Source: Paludisphaera borealis (GTDB taxonomy: Bacteria > Planctomycetota > Planctomycetia > Isosphaerales > Isosphaeraceae). From it: a stretch of 64,000 nucleotides of DNA. The translations under genes and the position numbers were made by a program. The stretch is taken from contig NZ_CP019082.1 of the NCBI RefSeq assembly GCF_001956985.1, positions 1,674,001 through 1,738,000 of the forward strand. Reading direction: 5' to 3'. This document shows, piece by piece, positions 36,919-46,665 of this stretch; within the stretch, counting starts at the first letter, position 1, and the number at the start of each line of letters is the position of its first letter. The notes under the pieces were generated by a model that saw nothing but the letters and a program-made list of their open reading frames with translations, was not told where the DNA came from and did not search any database.

Positions 36919-39900
36919 ATGACCATTCTATCAAGATTCACATCATCAAACCGTATCTTTTTTCCGGGCCGAAGACGGCCCGCACGGCGACACGCGAGAC
37001 TGCTTGGTCGCTCTCCGATCGAACTGCTCGAGACTCGGCTGGTGCTGAGCAACTTCTTCGTCTCCCCGACGGGGAGCGATACGGGCGCCGGCACGGCCGC
37101 CGCCCCGTGGAAGACGCTCCAGCACGCTGCCGACACCGTCCAGGCCGGCGACGTGGTCGACGTTAAAGCCGGCTCTTACGCCGGCTTCATCATGGGCTGG
37201 AACGGCCCCCAGAGCGGGACCGCCGCCGCTCCCATCACCTTCAAGGCCGAGCCCGGCGCGACCATCAATGCGCGGAACAGCAAGACGCCCGATGCGATCG
37301 ACCTCGAAAATGTGAGCTACATCACCATCACCGGTTTCACCATCGCCCCGGCTCCTAGCGAGGGCAACTGGAGAACTGGAGTCCGCGCCGCCGGCGGCGG
37401 CACCGGCGTCGTGATCAGCAACAACACCATCCAGCTTCGTTCGATTGACCAGTGCGGCGTCATGACCAGCTTCACCACGGACCTGCTGGTTCAGGGCAAC
37501 ACGACCTCTGGGGGCTGGGACACCGGCATCTACGTCGCCAACAGCGCCGTCCGCCCGGTGGTCGTGGGCAATACGATCTCCAACGTTCTGGGCAACGGCA
37601 TCCTCCTCAACGGCGACGTCAGCAACGGCGGCGTCGGCGTCATCCCGAACGCCGTGGTCCAGAACAACGTCATCCATGACGTCGGGATGGGGGGCTCGCT
37701 CGCCAAATATGGAGCGGGCTCGGCGATCGACCTTGGCGGCGTGCAGAATTCGGTCATCAGCAACAACCTGATCTACAACGCCCACGCCAAGGGGATCACC
37801 CTGGCTCAGCTCCAGGCTTCCCAGAGCTCCACGAATAATCTCGTGATCAACAACACGGTCATGGTCGCGGCCGACGGCCAAGGGGCCTTGCGGCTCGCCG
37901 ATGCGAGCACCGGCAACACGATCCTCAACAACGTCTTGTATTCCGCGAACGTCAACGGCACGCTCACCGGCTCCGCCGCCAGCCTGACCGGGCTGACCAT
38001 GGATTACAACGCGGTCTCCTCGAATTTCTCCGTCAACGACGGCGACTCATTCCTGTCACTGGCCGCCTGGCAAAGCCAGTACAAGCAGGATGTTCACTCG
38101 TTCTTGCTCGATCCGGCCAAGGCATTCGTCAATACGACGCTCAACGACTACCATCCTTCCGCCACCAGTCCGCTGATCGACGTGGGCACCTCGCAGAAAG
38201 CGCCTACGACCGACCTGGACGGAAAACCACGACCCAGCGGAAAAGGCGTTGACATCGGCGCCTACGAACTTCAATCAGGCCCCGATACGACGCCCCCAAC
38301 GGTTTCGTCGACGACGCCGGCCGCGAACGCCATCAACGTGGGCCTTTCCACAAGCGTGACGGCCACCTTCAGCGAGGCGGTCCAGTCGGGGACCATCAGC
38401 TTCGTGCTCAGGGACGCCGCCAACAACATCGTGCCGACGACGCTCACCTACGACGCCGGCAGCAAGACGGCGACGCTCAAGCCCACGTCGCCACTGGCCC
38501 AGACGACGACCTATACGGTCACGATCAGCGGCGTCAAGGACACCGCCGGCAACACCATGGTCGGAACCTCCACCTGGTCGTTCACCACCGATGTTCCTTC
38601 TTCAACGACGTCGTCCGCCCTCTGGGACACCTCGGTCCAGCCGACCGTGGCGTCGGATCCGGACACGAGCGCCGTCGAGTTGGGGGTGAAGTTCAGCTCC
38701 AACGCGGCCGGCTCGATCACCGGCATCCGGTTCTACAAGGGGAGCGGCAACACCGGCACCCACGTCGGCCATCTCTGGAGCAGCACCGGCCAGCTCCTGG
38801 CCACGGCGACTTTCACGGGGGAGACGGCCTCGGGGTGGCAGCAGGTGAACTTCTCCACGCCGGTGGCGATCGCCGCCAACACCGTCTACGTGGTCTCTTA
38901 CCTCGCTCCGGGAGGACGCTACGCGGCGGACGGCGGTTACTTCGCCTCGGCTTACACGAGCGGCCCGCTCAGCGTGCCGGCCAACGGCGGCGTGTACAAG
39001 TACGGCTCGGCGGGAGGCTTCCCGTCGCAGAGCTGGAACGCGACCAATTACTGGGTCACTCCCGTGTTTTCCACTGGCACGACGACCGCACCGCCTGTCG
39101 TCGACACGACGCCTCCGACGGTTTCGTCGACGACGCCGGCCGCGAACGCCACCGGCGTGGCCACTTCTACCAGCGTGACGGCCACCTTCAGCGAGGCGGT
39201 CCAGTCGGGGACCATCAGCTTCGTGCTTAGGGACGCCGCCAAGAACATCGTGCCGACGACGCTCACCTACGACGCCGGCAGCAAGACGGCGACGCTCAAG
39301 CCCACGTCGTTGTTGGCCTCGTCGGCGGTTTACACCGTCACCGTCAGCGGGGTCAAGGACACCGCCGGCAACACCATGGTCGGGTCCTCCACCTGGTCGT
39401 TCACCACCGTCGCTGCTCCCGCGACGTCGTCCGCCCTCTGGAGCACCTCGACCCAGCCGACCGTGGCGTCGGATCCGGACACGAGCGCCGTCGAGTTGGG
39501 GGTGAAGTTCAGCTCCAACGCGGCCGGCTCGATCACCGGCATCCGGTTCTACAAGGGGAGCGGCAACACCGGCACCCACGTCGGCCATCTCTGGAGCAGC
39601 ACCGGCCAGCTCCTGGCCACGGCGACTTTCACGGGGGAGACGGCCTCGGGGTGGCAGCAGGTGAACTTCTCCACGCCGGTGGCGATCGCCGCCAACACCG
39701 TCTACGTGGTCTCTTACCTCGCTCCGGGAGGACGCTACGCGGCGGACGGCGGTTACTTCGCCTCGGCTTACACGAGCGGCCCGCTCAGCGTGCCGGCCAA
39801 CGGCGGCGTGTACAAGTACGGCTCGGCGGGAGGCTTCCCGACGCAGACCTGGAACGCGTCCAATTACTGGGTGACTCCCGTGTTTGCCGCCAAAACGTCT

Positions 39901-40116
39901 TCCAATGCGACCGCCTCGACGACCCCGGCTGTCGCGACCAGCGCGATCGCGCCATTGAACGTCATCGCGACGTCGGCGACAGTTCTATCTTCGTCAACAA
40001 CTCCGACCAGCGTGACGACTCCTTCTCCGGCAGGCGTGGATCAGGTTTTCGCTGATGACGGCGGACTTGATTTCTCACGGATCGGGGGAATTCGTCGCAA
40101 GAACAAGTGGGCCTGA
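36919..40116 (+). CDS. Exported beta-helix protein with tandem Big_5 and DUF4082 domains
   Basis: 1065 residues. The basic N-terminus is followed by 'IELLETRLVLS' (about 34-44), a variant of the LEPR-XLL motif of large planctomycete surface proteins. Residues ~45-454 form a parallel beta-helix of the DUF1565 type (FFVSPTGSDTGAGTAAAPW; repeated 'VVISNNTI', 'NSVISNNLIYN'). Then come Big_5 (about 455-560), DUF4082 (560-715), Big_5 (730-833), DUF4082 (834-990) and a Ser/Thr-rich tail. Such proteins are secreted or surface-attached and often bind or cleave glycans; no catalytic motif is clear. ATG 36919 is used, since the upstream frame is not supported. It borders the glycan cluster. Confidence 0.85.
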   Translation: MTILSRFTSSNRIFFPGRRRPARRHARLLGRSPIELLETRLVLSNFFVSPTGSDTGAGTAAAPWKTLQHAADTVQAGDVVDVKAGSYAGFIMGWNGPQSGTAAAPITFKAEPGATINARNSKTPDAIDLENVSYITITGFTIAPAPSEGNWRTGVRAAGGGTGVVISNNTIQLRSIDQCGVMTSFTTDLLVQGNTTSGGWDTGIYVANSAVRPVVVGNTISNVLGNGILLNGDVSNGGVGVIPNAVVQNNVIHDVGMGGSLAKYGAGSAIDLGGVQNSVISNNLIYNAHAKGITLAQLQASQSSTNNLVINNTVMVAADGQGALRLADASTGNTILNNVLYSANVNGTLTGSAASLTGLTMDYNAVSSNFSVNDGDSFLSLAAWQSQYKQDVHSFLLDPAKAFVNTTLNDYHPSATSPLIDVGTSQKAPTTDLDGKPRPSGKGVDIGAYELQSGPDTTPPTVSSTTPAANAINVGLSTSVTATFSEAVQSGTISFVLRDAANNIVPTTLTYDAGSKTATLKPTSPLAQTTTYTVTISGVKDTAGNTMVGTSTWSFTTDVPSSTTSSALWDTSVQPTVASDPDTSAVELGVKFSSNAAGSITGIRFYKGSGNTGTHVGHLWSSTGQLLATATFTGETASGWQQVNFSTPVAIAANTVYVVSYLAPGGRYAADGGYFASAYTSGPLSVPANGGVYKYGSAGGFPSQSWNATNYWVTPVFSTGTTTAPPVVDTTPPTVSSTTPAANATGVATSTSVTATFSEAVQSGTISFVLRDAAKNIVPTTLTYDAGSKTATLKPTSLLASSAVYTVTVSGVKDTAGNTMVGSSTWSFTTVAAPATSSALWSTSTQPTVASDPDTSAVELGVKFSSNAAGSITGIRFYKGSGNTGTHVGHLWSSTGQLLATATFTGETASGWQQVNFSTPVAIAANTVYVVSYLAPGGRYAADGGYFASAYTSGPLSVPANGGVYKYGSAGGFPTQTWNASNYWVTPVFAAKTSSNATASTTPAVATSAIAPLNVIATSATVLSSSTTPTSVTTPSPAGVDQVFADDGGLDFSRIGGIRRKNKWA
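38302..39891 (+). repeat. Tandem Big_5-DUF4082 coding repeat, two units
   Basis: The second unit starts about 819 nt after the first. Blocks 38641-39024 and 39457-39840 (384 nt) look identical by eye, and the Big_5 parts differ at scattered positions. The offset is a multiple of 3, so the frame is kept. This points to recent duplication or gene conversion. Confidence 0.85.
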
Positions 40117-40168
40117 CGAATCGTCATCGCCCCAGGCGTGCTGATCGATTAGAATGATCGACATAAAG

Positions 40169-40223
40169 ACGAGCTTCCTGCCGGACTCTGGCTCACGCGG
40201 AGGTCCGGCGGGACGCTCGTTTT
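40169..40223 (+). terminator. Terminator-like hairpin after the beta-helix gene
   Basis: ACGAGCTTCCTGCCGGA pairs imperfectly with TCCGGCGGGACGCTCGT, followed by TTTTC. It lies about 50 nt after the stop, also between the convergent methyltransferase gene and this gene. Confidence 0.6.
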
Positions 40224-40273
40224 CGATTACGGTTTCACTGTTGCTTCACGACCGTTGCTTGGGACGGCCTCCA

Positions 40274-41110
40274 TCACTTCGTCGCCACGAGCCGGATACC
40301 CAGGACATTTGCGACCGGGCGGAATTGGGCGATGGCCCGACGCGAGGCATGCGGCAGTATACCCAAGAGGGCCTCGACTGACGCCATGACGAAATTGGGC
40401 GCCGGAGCGAACCGCCCCTTGAGGCCGGCATAGGCTTTCACCTTTGCGAACCCCGACCGAAGCATCAGGCGCGAGAGGTCGGTATTGGTGTATTCCTTCA
40501 TGTGGAAACCGGTGGGAGTCTCGTCGAAGTACATCGAGATGTCGGACGGACCGTACAGCCGATTCGGCGTAAGGCAGACGTACTTGCCCCCGGGCGCCAG
40601 CGCGTCGTAAATGCTCCGAAGTTGGGCCTGGGCGTCATCTTGGTGCAGGTGCTCCATCACTTGATGACTGTAGGCGATGTCGACCGACTCGCCCGGCAGA
40701 GGAACGTTGATTCCATCGAACGTCATAATAGCGACGTTGTCTGGACATGATGCGTTTCTGGTGGCCACGGCGGAGACGTCGACGGCGTACACCTTCCGGA
40801 CGTACTTGGCCACCTCGAAGGACAGGCCGCAATCCCCGGGTCCAACTTCCAGGAAGACGGATTCCGGTCGCAGAAAGCGTCGCAGGAACAGCATTTGTCC
40901 CCGGACGGCCCTGTCGTTGTCCTTGGACGACAGCCTTCGCGTGTTGCGAGGATGATGCGACACCCGCCGATACAGTTCGTCGTAGAGGGCGGAGTACAGG
41001 TGTTGCCGTTCATCACTTGTGGCGTTGCGCAACCTGCTCGCCAGATCTTTTTCAATCTCGTAGTGCTCTCTGAGCTGTTCCTGGGTCCTGGAGTCTTTCT
41101 GATCCGTCAC
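40274..41110 (-). CDS. SAM-dependent methyltransferase (type 11-like)
   Basis: 278 residues. Class I methyltransferase: motif I 'VFLEVGPGDCGLSFEVA' near 87-103, then 'VYAVDVSA', 'DIAYSHQVMEHLHQDD' and 'LAPGGKYVCLTPN'. An N-terminal helical region (1-80) precedes it. GTG 41110 is chosen because GGAGGGAAAGG lies just upstream; the frame extends to a TTG at 41173 that falls within the dispersed repeat end. It is the last gene of the leftward glycan cluster and may methylate a sugar or lipid-linked glycan. Acceptor unknown. Confidence 0.83.
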   Translation of the reverse strand: MTDQKDSRTQEQLREHYEIEKDLASRLRNATSDERQHLYSALYDELYRRVSHHPRNTRRLSSKDNDRAVRGQMLFLRRFLRPESVFLEVGPGDCGLSFEVAKYVRKVYAVDVSAVATRNASCPDNVAIMTFDGINVPLPGESVDIAYSHQVMEHLHQDDAQAQLRSIYDALAPGGKYVCLTPNRLYGPSDISMYFDETPTGFHMKEYTNTDLSRLMLRSGFAKVKAYAGLKGRFAPAPNFVMASVEALLGILPHASRRAIAQFRPVANVLGIRLVATK

Positions 41111-41149
41111 GTCCTTTCCCTCCAAAATACCGCCAGGGAGTTCAGCCTC

Positions 41150-41182
41150 GGCCCGTGTGCAACTCAGGTGCAAACCGCGCTA
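41150..41182. repeat. Isolated end of the MITE-like repeat
   Basis: GTGTGCAACTCAGGTGCAAACCGC here resembles the right end of the element at 26470-26699 (GTGTACAACTCAAACGCAAACCGC). No second end was found nearby, so this is a fragment or a solo motif. It lies between the methyltransferase start and the GT39-like stop. Confidence 0.6.
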
Positions 41183-41186
41183 GCTC

Positions 41187-42983
41187 TCACCGACCTCGCG
41201 ACGGGAGTTCAAAGATCTGGAAGGCCCGCCCGCGGAGCTTCTTTCCATCGCCCTCGATCGTGGCGACGAGCTTCCCACGAGCCTCGAGATCTCGGTAGAA
41301 CCAGAGACGCTCCTCGGTGTTCGGGGACGGCCGATTGCGACGGAACATCGAGAGCACCGCTTCGGAACGGATGAAGTACCTGACGCCTTCAGCCTGGAGG
41401 AATTCCAGATAACCGCCCGCAGCGTCCGAGGCGTGCAGCCTGTAAAGATCATAATGAGGATGATCCTCGTCCCGCTCGATCAAGCGTTTGAGGTTCGTAT
41501 AGTAATCGACTCTTCCGGAATAATCTCCCGCATTCGCGTCGGCGATGCTTCGATCCAGCGAAGCCGTGGTCGGAAGGAAATTCAAGTCCTCCTCATCGTC
41601 CAGCGCGAGTTTCATTCCCGGCTCGCAGTTGGAATGGACCCAGGCCATGGTTGCGGTCCCCGTATGTGGGAGGCCGAGCGCCAGCACGGACGAGAGCTGG
41701 GGAGGCATCGTCGTGATGAGGATCGCCGCGAGCAGCGAAGCCGCCAGGAGGCTCTTTTTCACCTCGGATTCGGCCAGGCGATCGGTGATCGAGCGGACCG
41801 CGATCGCGGCCAGAGCACTCAGGCACGGAGTGGCTGGTATCAAGTAGTGAGGAAACTTGACTCGGCTCATCAGGAACGCGGAGAGGTTGAGGATCAGCAA
41901 CGGCGTCAGCATCACCGCGGCAAGCCCGAAGCGTCGGTGATCAACCATCACGATGACGAACCCCAGGACGCTCAAGAGCAGGATGGGCCAGCCGACGACC
42001 GCTGGGAGGATCGCCGTCGCGAGTTCTCGAATCGGCGAACTCGGCGATACGATGCCGATGTGCTCGACGATGCCACGCTGATGGGCGATCTGGAACGACA
42101 GATCCGCGAGGAAGGTGCGGTGATCGAGAACCGCGAAGGGAGTCGTCACGACGAACGCCAGGAGCGATGCGGCGCCCGCCGCGATCAAGCGCGGTTGAGT
42201 GGGAAGGTCTAGGACGGCCCGCCACTTCGACTTAGGAAATCTTCGATACAAGTCCGCGGAGATCACGAAGCTCGCCGAAAGGACTCCATGGTATTTCATG
42301 GCGGTGGCGAGGCCGACCATGACGCCCGCCAGTAGATAATCCCGGAGAGAGGCCTCTGGTGAGATCGCGATCCGAAGCGCCAGGCAGAGCGCCGCGACCG
42401 TAAAGAACGCCATCGGTACGTCGGCGATGCCTGTCCGGCTCATCTGGAGGTGGAGCGGGCCGAGCAGCAGCAGAAGTCCGGCAAGCCGTCCGGTCGGCCG
42501 GTCGACCATCCGACTCGTCGCCTTCATCAATAGGAACGCCGTCCCGAGCCCAAAGGCCGCGGAGATCGCCCTCGGGATGAAGTAGTAAGCCCGAGGATTG
42601 GTGAGATATTCGAGGACGAAGGCCGTGGGGGTCCGGAACCATCCCAAAAGATATCCGCCGACGAAATAGCAGCCGTCGATGAAGAACGTCAAATAATAGA
42701 ACGGAGACGCCGGCCAATCAAAGTGCCTCGGGTTGAGGTCCCCCGTGCCGAACTTCAGAGCATGGAGGACGACGTATCGCTCGTCTCCGCCATATGGCGC
42801 CGCGTCCAGGTGAATTAACCTGACCGCGAGAGTTGAGAGTACGGCGAGGGCGGCGACGGCCACATCGAAACGCATCCACGCCCATCGTGGCACGGCAGCC
42901 GCGGTCGCGAAGTCCCCAGGCGGCGGTTCGATCACCGCCTGTGATCCTGATCTCGAACACAATTCCAGATCCTCTGAATTCAT
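41187..42983 (-). CDS. GT39-like membrane glycosyltransferase
   Basis: 598 residues with about 10-12 membrane spans. It has the ArnT/PMT-type (GT-C fold) layout: an N-terminal span, then a first periplasmic loop with the acidic pair 'YGGDERYVVLHALKFGTGDLNP', later 'SRTGIADVPMAFFTVA', 'LATAMKYHGVL', 'RVKFPHYLIPATPCLSALA', and a C-terminal soluble domain of about 170 residues. GT-C enzymes use lipid-linked sugar donors and act on the outer face of the membrane. Donor and acceptor cannot be read. It sits 69 nt downstream of the deacetylase-like gene, in the same direction. Confidence 0.8.
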   Translation of the reverse strand: MNSEDLELCSRSGSQAVIEPPPGDFATAAAVPRWAWMRFDVAVAALAVLSTLAVRLIHLDAAPYGGDERYVVLHALKFGTGDLNPRHFDWPASPFYYLTFFIDGCYFVGGYLLGWFRTPTAFVLEYLTNPRAYYFIPRAISAAFGLGTAFLLMKATSRMVDRPTGRLAGLLLLLGPLHLQMSRTGIADVPMAFFTVAALCLALRIAISPEASLRDYLLAGVMVGLATAMKYHGVLSASFVISADLYRRFPKSKWRAVLDLPTQPRLIAAGAASLLAFVVTTPFAVLDHRTFLADLSFQIAHQRGIVEHIGIVSPSSPIRELATAILPAVVGWPILLLSVLGFVIVMVDHRRFGLAAVMLTPLLILNLSAFLMSRVKFPHYLIPATPCLSALAAIAVRSITDRLAESEVKKSLLAASLLAAILITTMPPQLSSVLALGLPHTGTATMAWVHSNCEPGMKLALDDEEDLNFLPTTASLDRSIADANAGDYSGRVDYYTNLKRLIERDEDHPHYDLYRLHASDAAGGYLEFLQAEGVRYFIRSEAVLSMFRRNRPSPNTEERLWFYRDLEARGKLVATIEGDGKKLRGRAFQIFELPSRGR

Positions 42984-43052
42984 CGCTTCGTCCGATTTTG
43001 GATCGAGGTTGCGAGCGACTTGGATGAAACTTCGCTTTCACGACCTGGAGAC

Positions 43053-44294
43053 TCATGACAGCGCTCGGCCGCGACGTTCTCCAGACGCGGATGGGCCGCG
43101 CGTCGAGGTCGAGGAATGTCCGTCCCAGACCATCTCGTAGTCACGCGCTTCGGAGATCGATCCCGTCCAGCCCGCTTCCGCTGCGCGGGCCAGGTTGAAC
43201 ATCTCGCGGGCGGTCACGTAGTGGAAATGGAACCGAGGGTCATCTTGCGACCTCAGCGCCAACGTCCGATGAAATTCGACCATCGGATCGCCGAGGAGGA
43301 CGCGCTGATTCGACTCCGGAGCGCCGTGAGTATGGAGCTTGATGAAATACCAGTCGGGTCGACGGGGGACTTGAACTTTCGCTCGTAGCCACAGGTCAAG
43401 TCGCTCCGAGGTCGGCGGTTGATTGCTTTGAAGGCAGCCATTCTCAATTCGCGGCGCCAGCCCCCACTTTCGACGCCGCCAGTCCAGCACGAGAGGCCCT
43501 TGGATCAGCATGAGCGCGTCGGGAGGGGCCGGCCCGACGCCGACGTCGATCCCCCAGTCATGGGACCGGGGTCGGTGCGGGTCGTCGCGCGCGTAGTAGA
43601 TACTGTTGATCTTTCGGGTCTGCGTCGAGCTTGGGGCTGAGGGCAGCGTGAAATCGGCGTAGCAACCCGTCTCGCGAAGCACGTTGAGTTCGTTATTGAC
43701 CCCGCACCACCGACCGTCGGATCGGGAATTATCCAGGGCCCAGTTGCCGTGCACGAATCCATAGGCCAACTCGCCCGAGTCCTTCTGTCTCGGCAAGAGT
43801 CCATGGCGGCGTGACAGGGATTCTTTAGCTTTCAGAAGCGTCGCGCGCAGACTTTCGGCAGTATCGTCGTCGTGGTGCAGATGCACTTCGACTTCGCCGA
43901 ACCCCGCGCTGCAAAGCTCGGACAGGAGATCGAGGTGTTCCGGGTTGTACTGCTCGATCGGGTAGAAGAATGAGTGACGCGGCGGCATTCCGTCGCTGTC
44001 GCGAAACTGGCCGAGGAGCCGGGGGTACATCTCGACCCATCGCCGCACCCGGTCCATTGCGATCTCGGGCGATGCGCCCTCGTTGCCCGGCTCAAAGTGG
44101 TCGGCGATGCAGATCAGCGCGTGGATGTGATCGGTGTGTCGCCTTGTCCGCCGCTTTCGGGTCTGGAGGATGTACGAGACCAGGCATCGGTTGAACCCCC
44201 TCCTGCTCGCGAACGCGTAGATGATCCCGGCCCCGGTGCCGAGAGTCGCCAGCAGAAAGAGGATCAGCGTCAGTGAGCCCATCAAGATGGTCAT
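43053..44294 (-). CDS. Polysaccharide deacetylase-like membrane-anchored protein
   Basis: 413 residues. Residues 1-28 are an N-terminal membrane anchor, then a soluble domain. It has features of NodB-like deacetylases: 'ALICIADHFEPGNEG', 'PPRHSFFYPIEQYNPEHLDLLSELCSAGFGEVEVHLHHDDD', 'YGFVHGNWALDNS' and 'FIKLHTHGA', with acidic and His residues placed as in the metal site. The pattern is divergent, so deacetylase activity is likely but not certain. It lies between a GT2 and a GT39 gene, fitting removal of acetyl groups from a growing glycan. Confidence 0.7.
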   Translation of the reverse strand: MTILMGSLTLILFLLATLGTGAGIIYAFASRRGFNRCLVSYILQTRKRRTRRHTDHIHALICIADHFEPGNEGASPEIAMDRVRRWVEMYPRLLGQFRDSDGMPPRHSFFYPIEQYNPEHLDLLSELCSAGFGEVEVHLHHDDDTAESLRATLLKAKESLSRRHGLLPRQKDSGELAYGFVHGNWALDNSRSDGRWCGVNNELNVLRETGCYADFTLPSAPSSTQTRKINSIYYARDDPHRPRSHDWGIDVGVGPAPPDALMLIQGPLVLDWRRRKWGLAPRIENGCLQSNQPPTSERLDLWLRAKVQVPRRPDWYFIKLHTHGAPESNQRVLLGDPMVEFHRTLALRSQDDPRFHFHYVTAREMFNLARAAEAGWTGSISEARDYEMVWDGHSSTSTRGPSASGERRGRALS

Positions 44295-44329
44295 CGTGCC
44301 GTTGCCCCATTGGTGTCCGATTGGCTATG

Positions 44330-45508
44330 TCATGCGCGCTGTCCGTGTCGTCCGGTGGGCCGCCACGTCCCCTTCTGGGTGCCCCAGATCCACCGCCAAA
44401 ACCCCACCATCAGAGCCAGATTCATGCCGACGAACATGGTAGTGAGTCGAAGGAACTTGAACGCCCTGGGGCGGGGAGGCAGGCGTCCTGCTAGGAGGGA
44501 GACGAGATAGAAGCCGACCTGGCCAATCAGGGCCGCTTGGTACAGCGGATGATCGCGTAAGAGCAAGCTGCTTCCCAGCAAGATGAGCAGGAGGAACGGG
44601 CAGGCCAGGCGAAGGACCTTGTGCGAGAAAAACGTGAAAGCGGTCCAGCCCCAGATCGGGTTGAGGAGTGGCCAGAGGATTTCCAGGCTCCGGAGATCGC
44701 CCGTTCCGTTCCGGGCGCGGCGGCGGAATTCACCGTTGATGTCCGGCGCGGTCTCCTCGCGAGCGATCGCTTCGGCCTCGTAGACGATCCGACACCCGGT
44801 CTTCAATTTGGCTCGAAGCGGGATGACGAGGTCGTCGACGGTCGTCGTGGCAGGGATCGGATAGTAGAGGGCTTTGCGTGTCGCGTAGATGCCGCCGTTG
44901 GCGCCCAGGAGCGCTCCCAGCCGGTTCTCGCACTGCTTGATGAACGTTTCGTATTTCCAATAGAGTCCATCAACGTTGCGGCCCTCCGCCGGGTCGATCA
45001 GCAGCAACCGGCCGCAGACGGTGCCGACGGTCGGATCTCGGAACCATCGGACCAGCTTGCGGAGCGCCGCCGGATCGAGCAACGTGTTCGCGTCGGACAT
45101 GAGGACGATCTCGCCGCTCAGTTCGGGCATCGATTCGTTCAGGATGGTCGCCTTACCCCGACGGAGATCATATTCCATGAGCCGGACGCCGCGGCCGGCG
45201 TATGCCCGCGCGATCGCCGCCGTCGCGTCGGTGCTCCCGTCGGAGCCGACGACGATCTCCAGCTTGCCGACCGGGTAGTCCATCGCCAAAGCGTTTTGAA
45301 GTCGATCGCTGAGCACCACCTCCTCGTTGAAGGCGGGAATCAGCAGGGAGACGAGCGGCCACTCCCCGTCGTCTCCGGCCGGTGGGGTCGGCGGACGTCC
45401 GAAGACCCGAGACAGGGCCCAGATCACGATGGGATAGCCGAGGTACGCATAGAAAATCAAGGCCGCGCAGGCCCAGAAGAGGAGAACGGCGATCGTGAGC
45501 GCTTCCAT
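44330..45508 (-). CDS. GT2 family membrane glycosyltransferase
   Basis: 392 residues. A first membrane span (about 5-30) is followed by a GT2 catalytic domain: 'VSLLIPAFNEEVVLSDRLQNAL', 'EIVVGSDGSTDAT', 'VLMSDANTLLDP' and 'GANGGIYATRKALY', then 'TTTVDDLVIPLRAK'. Three to four spans follow (about 285-380). The layout resembles cellulose-synthase or hyaluronan-synthase-like polymerising enzymes, although the usual QxxRW motif is not evident ('RRARNGTGDL' lies in its place). GTG 45520 is an alternative start to ATG 45508. Confidence 0.85.
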   Translation of the reverse strand: MEALTIAVLLFWACAALIFYAYLGYPIVIWALSRVFGRPPTPPAGDDGEWPLVSLLIPAFNEEVVLSDRLQNALAMDYPVGKLEIVVGSDGSTDATAAIARAYAGRGVRLMEYDLRRGKATILNESMPELSGEIVLMSDANTLLDPAALRKLVRWFRDPTVGTVCGRLLLIDPAEGRNVDGLYWKYETFIKQCENRLGALLGANGGIYATRKALYYPIPATTTVDDLVIPLRAKLKTGCRIVYEAEAIAREETAPDINGEFRRRARNGTGDLRSLEILWPLLNPIWGWTAFTFFSHKVLRLACPFLLLILLGSSLLLRDHPLYQAALIGQVGFYLVSLLAGRLPPRPRAFKFLRLTTMFVGMNLALMVGFWRWIWGTQKGTWRPTGRHGQRA

Positions 45509-45641
45509 AGATGATCTCACGTCAAGGAGCTGATTCTCGGATGGCTCGCGTTCCGGTGCTCGGCAGCCGCGGCCCCGTCGATTACGAAGCCCGCTTCCCC
45601 AAAATGGGCCCTTCTCGATCGCCCGCGATTCGTGAGGGAGG

Positions 45642-46511
45642 CTAAATGCGTATCTTGAACTGTTCGGGCGAACCGAGGATTTCGCCTTCGCCCACGACGC
45701 AGAGCCCCACCAATCCCAAGTCGACGGCGAACAGGATGCGTTTATCCGTGGAAATCGTACGCCAGGCCCGTTTCATGCCGGCGGACCAGGCGATGTCGTC
45801 GAACACGAGGACCGTGTCCTTGCGCGCGAACGGGATGATCTTCCTGAAGTAGTCCACGGTCGCGTGTTCATCATGGTGCCCGTCGATGAACGCAAAATCG
45901 ATCCTGTCTTGCCGCGTCAGGACCTCGTCAAGCTTGTCCTGAAATCGGCCGACCACCACGCTGACTCGTGAAAGGCCGAGTCTGAGGAAATTCCGCGCGG
46001 CAAGATCCGCCTTGGATCTGGCCCCTTCGAGCGTCACCAGCTCTCCGGACCCGTTCAATTGCAGAGCGGCTGAGAGGTAAGCTGCCGAGACGCCAAGATT
46101 GGTCCCCAATTCCAGGCAGTGGGCGGGCCTCATCTTCCGGATCAACATGAACAGGAGGAGACACCAGAGGGGCGGCTTACTCGCGGCGCACGCCTCGGCA
46201 ATACCGATGGTCACCTCTTTCCCTTCGTACATTTCCTCCGCGTTTCGATTTTCCGCGGGGGAGCCGGCGCCGTAGTCCATGAACTGGAGAGGTTGGGTGG
46301 AGGCCCGCAACTCTCTCCTGATCGCTTCAATTCGATCAATCCATCGTCTCTCTTCGGAAGAAACGGTCTTGGTCAGCACAGCGTGCAGCGCATCGGCGAT
46401 CGCCGACGACGCCGGGGTGTCTCGTGTCCGCAGACGCGACAACTCGCGCTGGTTTCGGAACCGCATCCCCAGCCGGCGGGTGACATCGAGTCGGTGGAGA
46501 ATGTTGAGCAT
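45642..46511 (-). CDS. Class I SAM-dependent methyltransferase (Methyltransf_24-like)
   Basis: 289 residues. Motif I is 'CLELGTNLGVSAAYLSAAL' near 134-152, followed by 'VTLEGARSKADLAARNFLRLGL', 'IDFAFIDGHHDEHATVDYF' and 'TVLVFDDIAWSAGMKRAW'. The 'FIDGHHDE' stretch is typical of the group related to cephalosporin hydroxylase and macrocin O-methyltransferase. Located within the glycan cluster, it may methylate a sugar hydroxyl. Start ATG 46511 has no strong ribosome site. Confidence 0.82.
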   Translation of the reverse strand: MLNILHRLDVTRRLGMRFRNQRELSRLRTRDTPASSAIADALHAVLTKTVSSEERRWIDRIEAIRRELRASTQPLQFMDYGAGSPAENRNAEEMYEGKEVTIGIAEACAASKPPLWCLLLFMLIRKMRPAHCLELGTNLGVSAAYLSAALQLNGSGELVTLEGARSKADLAARNFLRLGLSRVSVVVGRFQDKLDEVLTRQDRIDFAFIDGHHDEHATVDYFRKIIPFARKDTVLVFDDIAWSAGMKRAWRTISTDKRILFAVDLGLVGLCVVGEGEILGSPEQFKIRI

Positions 46512-46665
46512 GGTCCGCTTCTCCTTGGTTAGAGCCAGGATCTCCTGGATGAACGTCGTTCACGCCATGAGCAGAGCTGTCGCACTTCAAGTTGAGCCCG
46601 CGGTACGGATTTGGAGCATGAGCCAATCATTCCAGTCGGCGGTGCGGCTCTTGCCTCGCCGGGTT

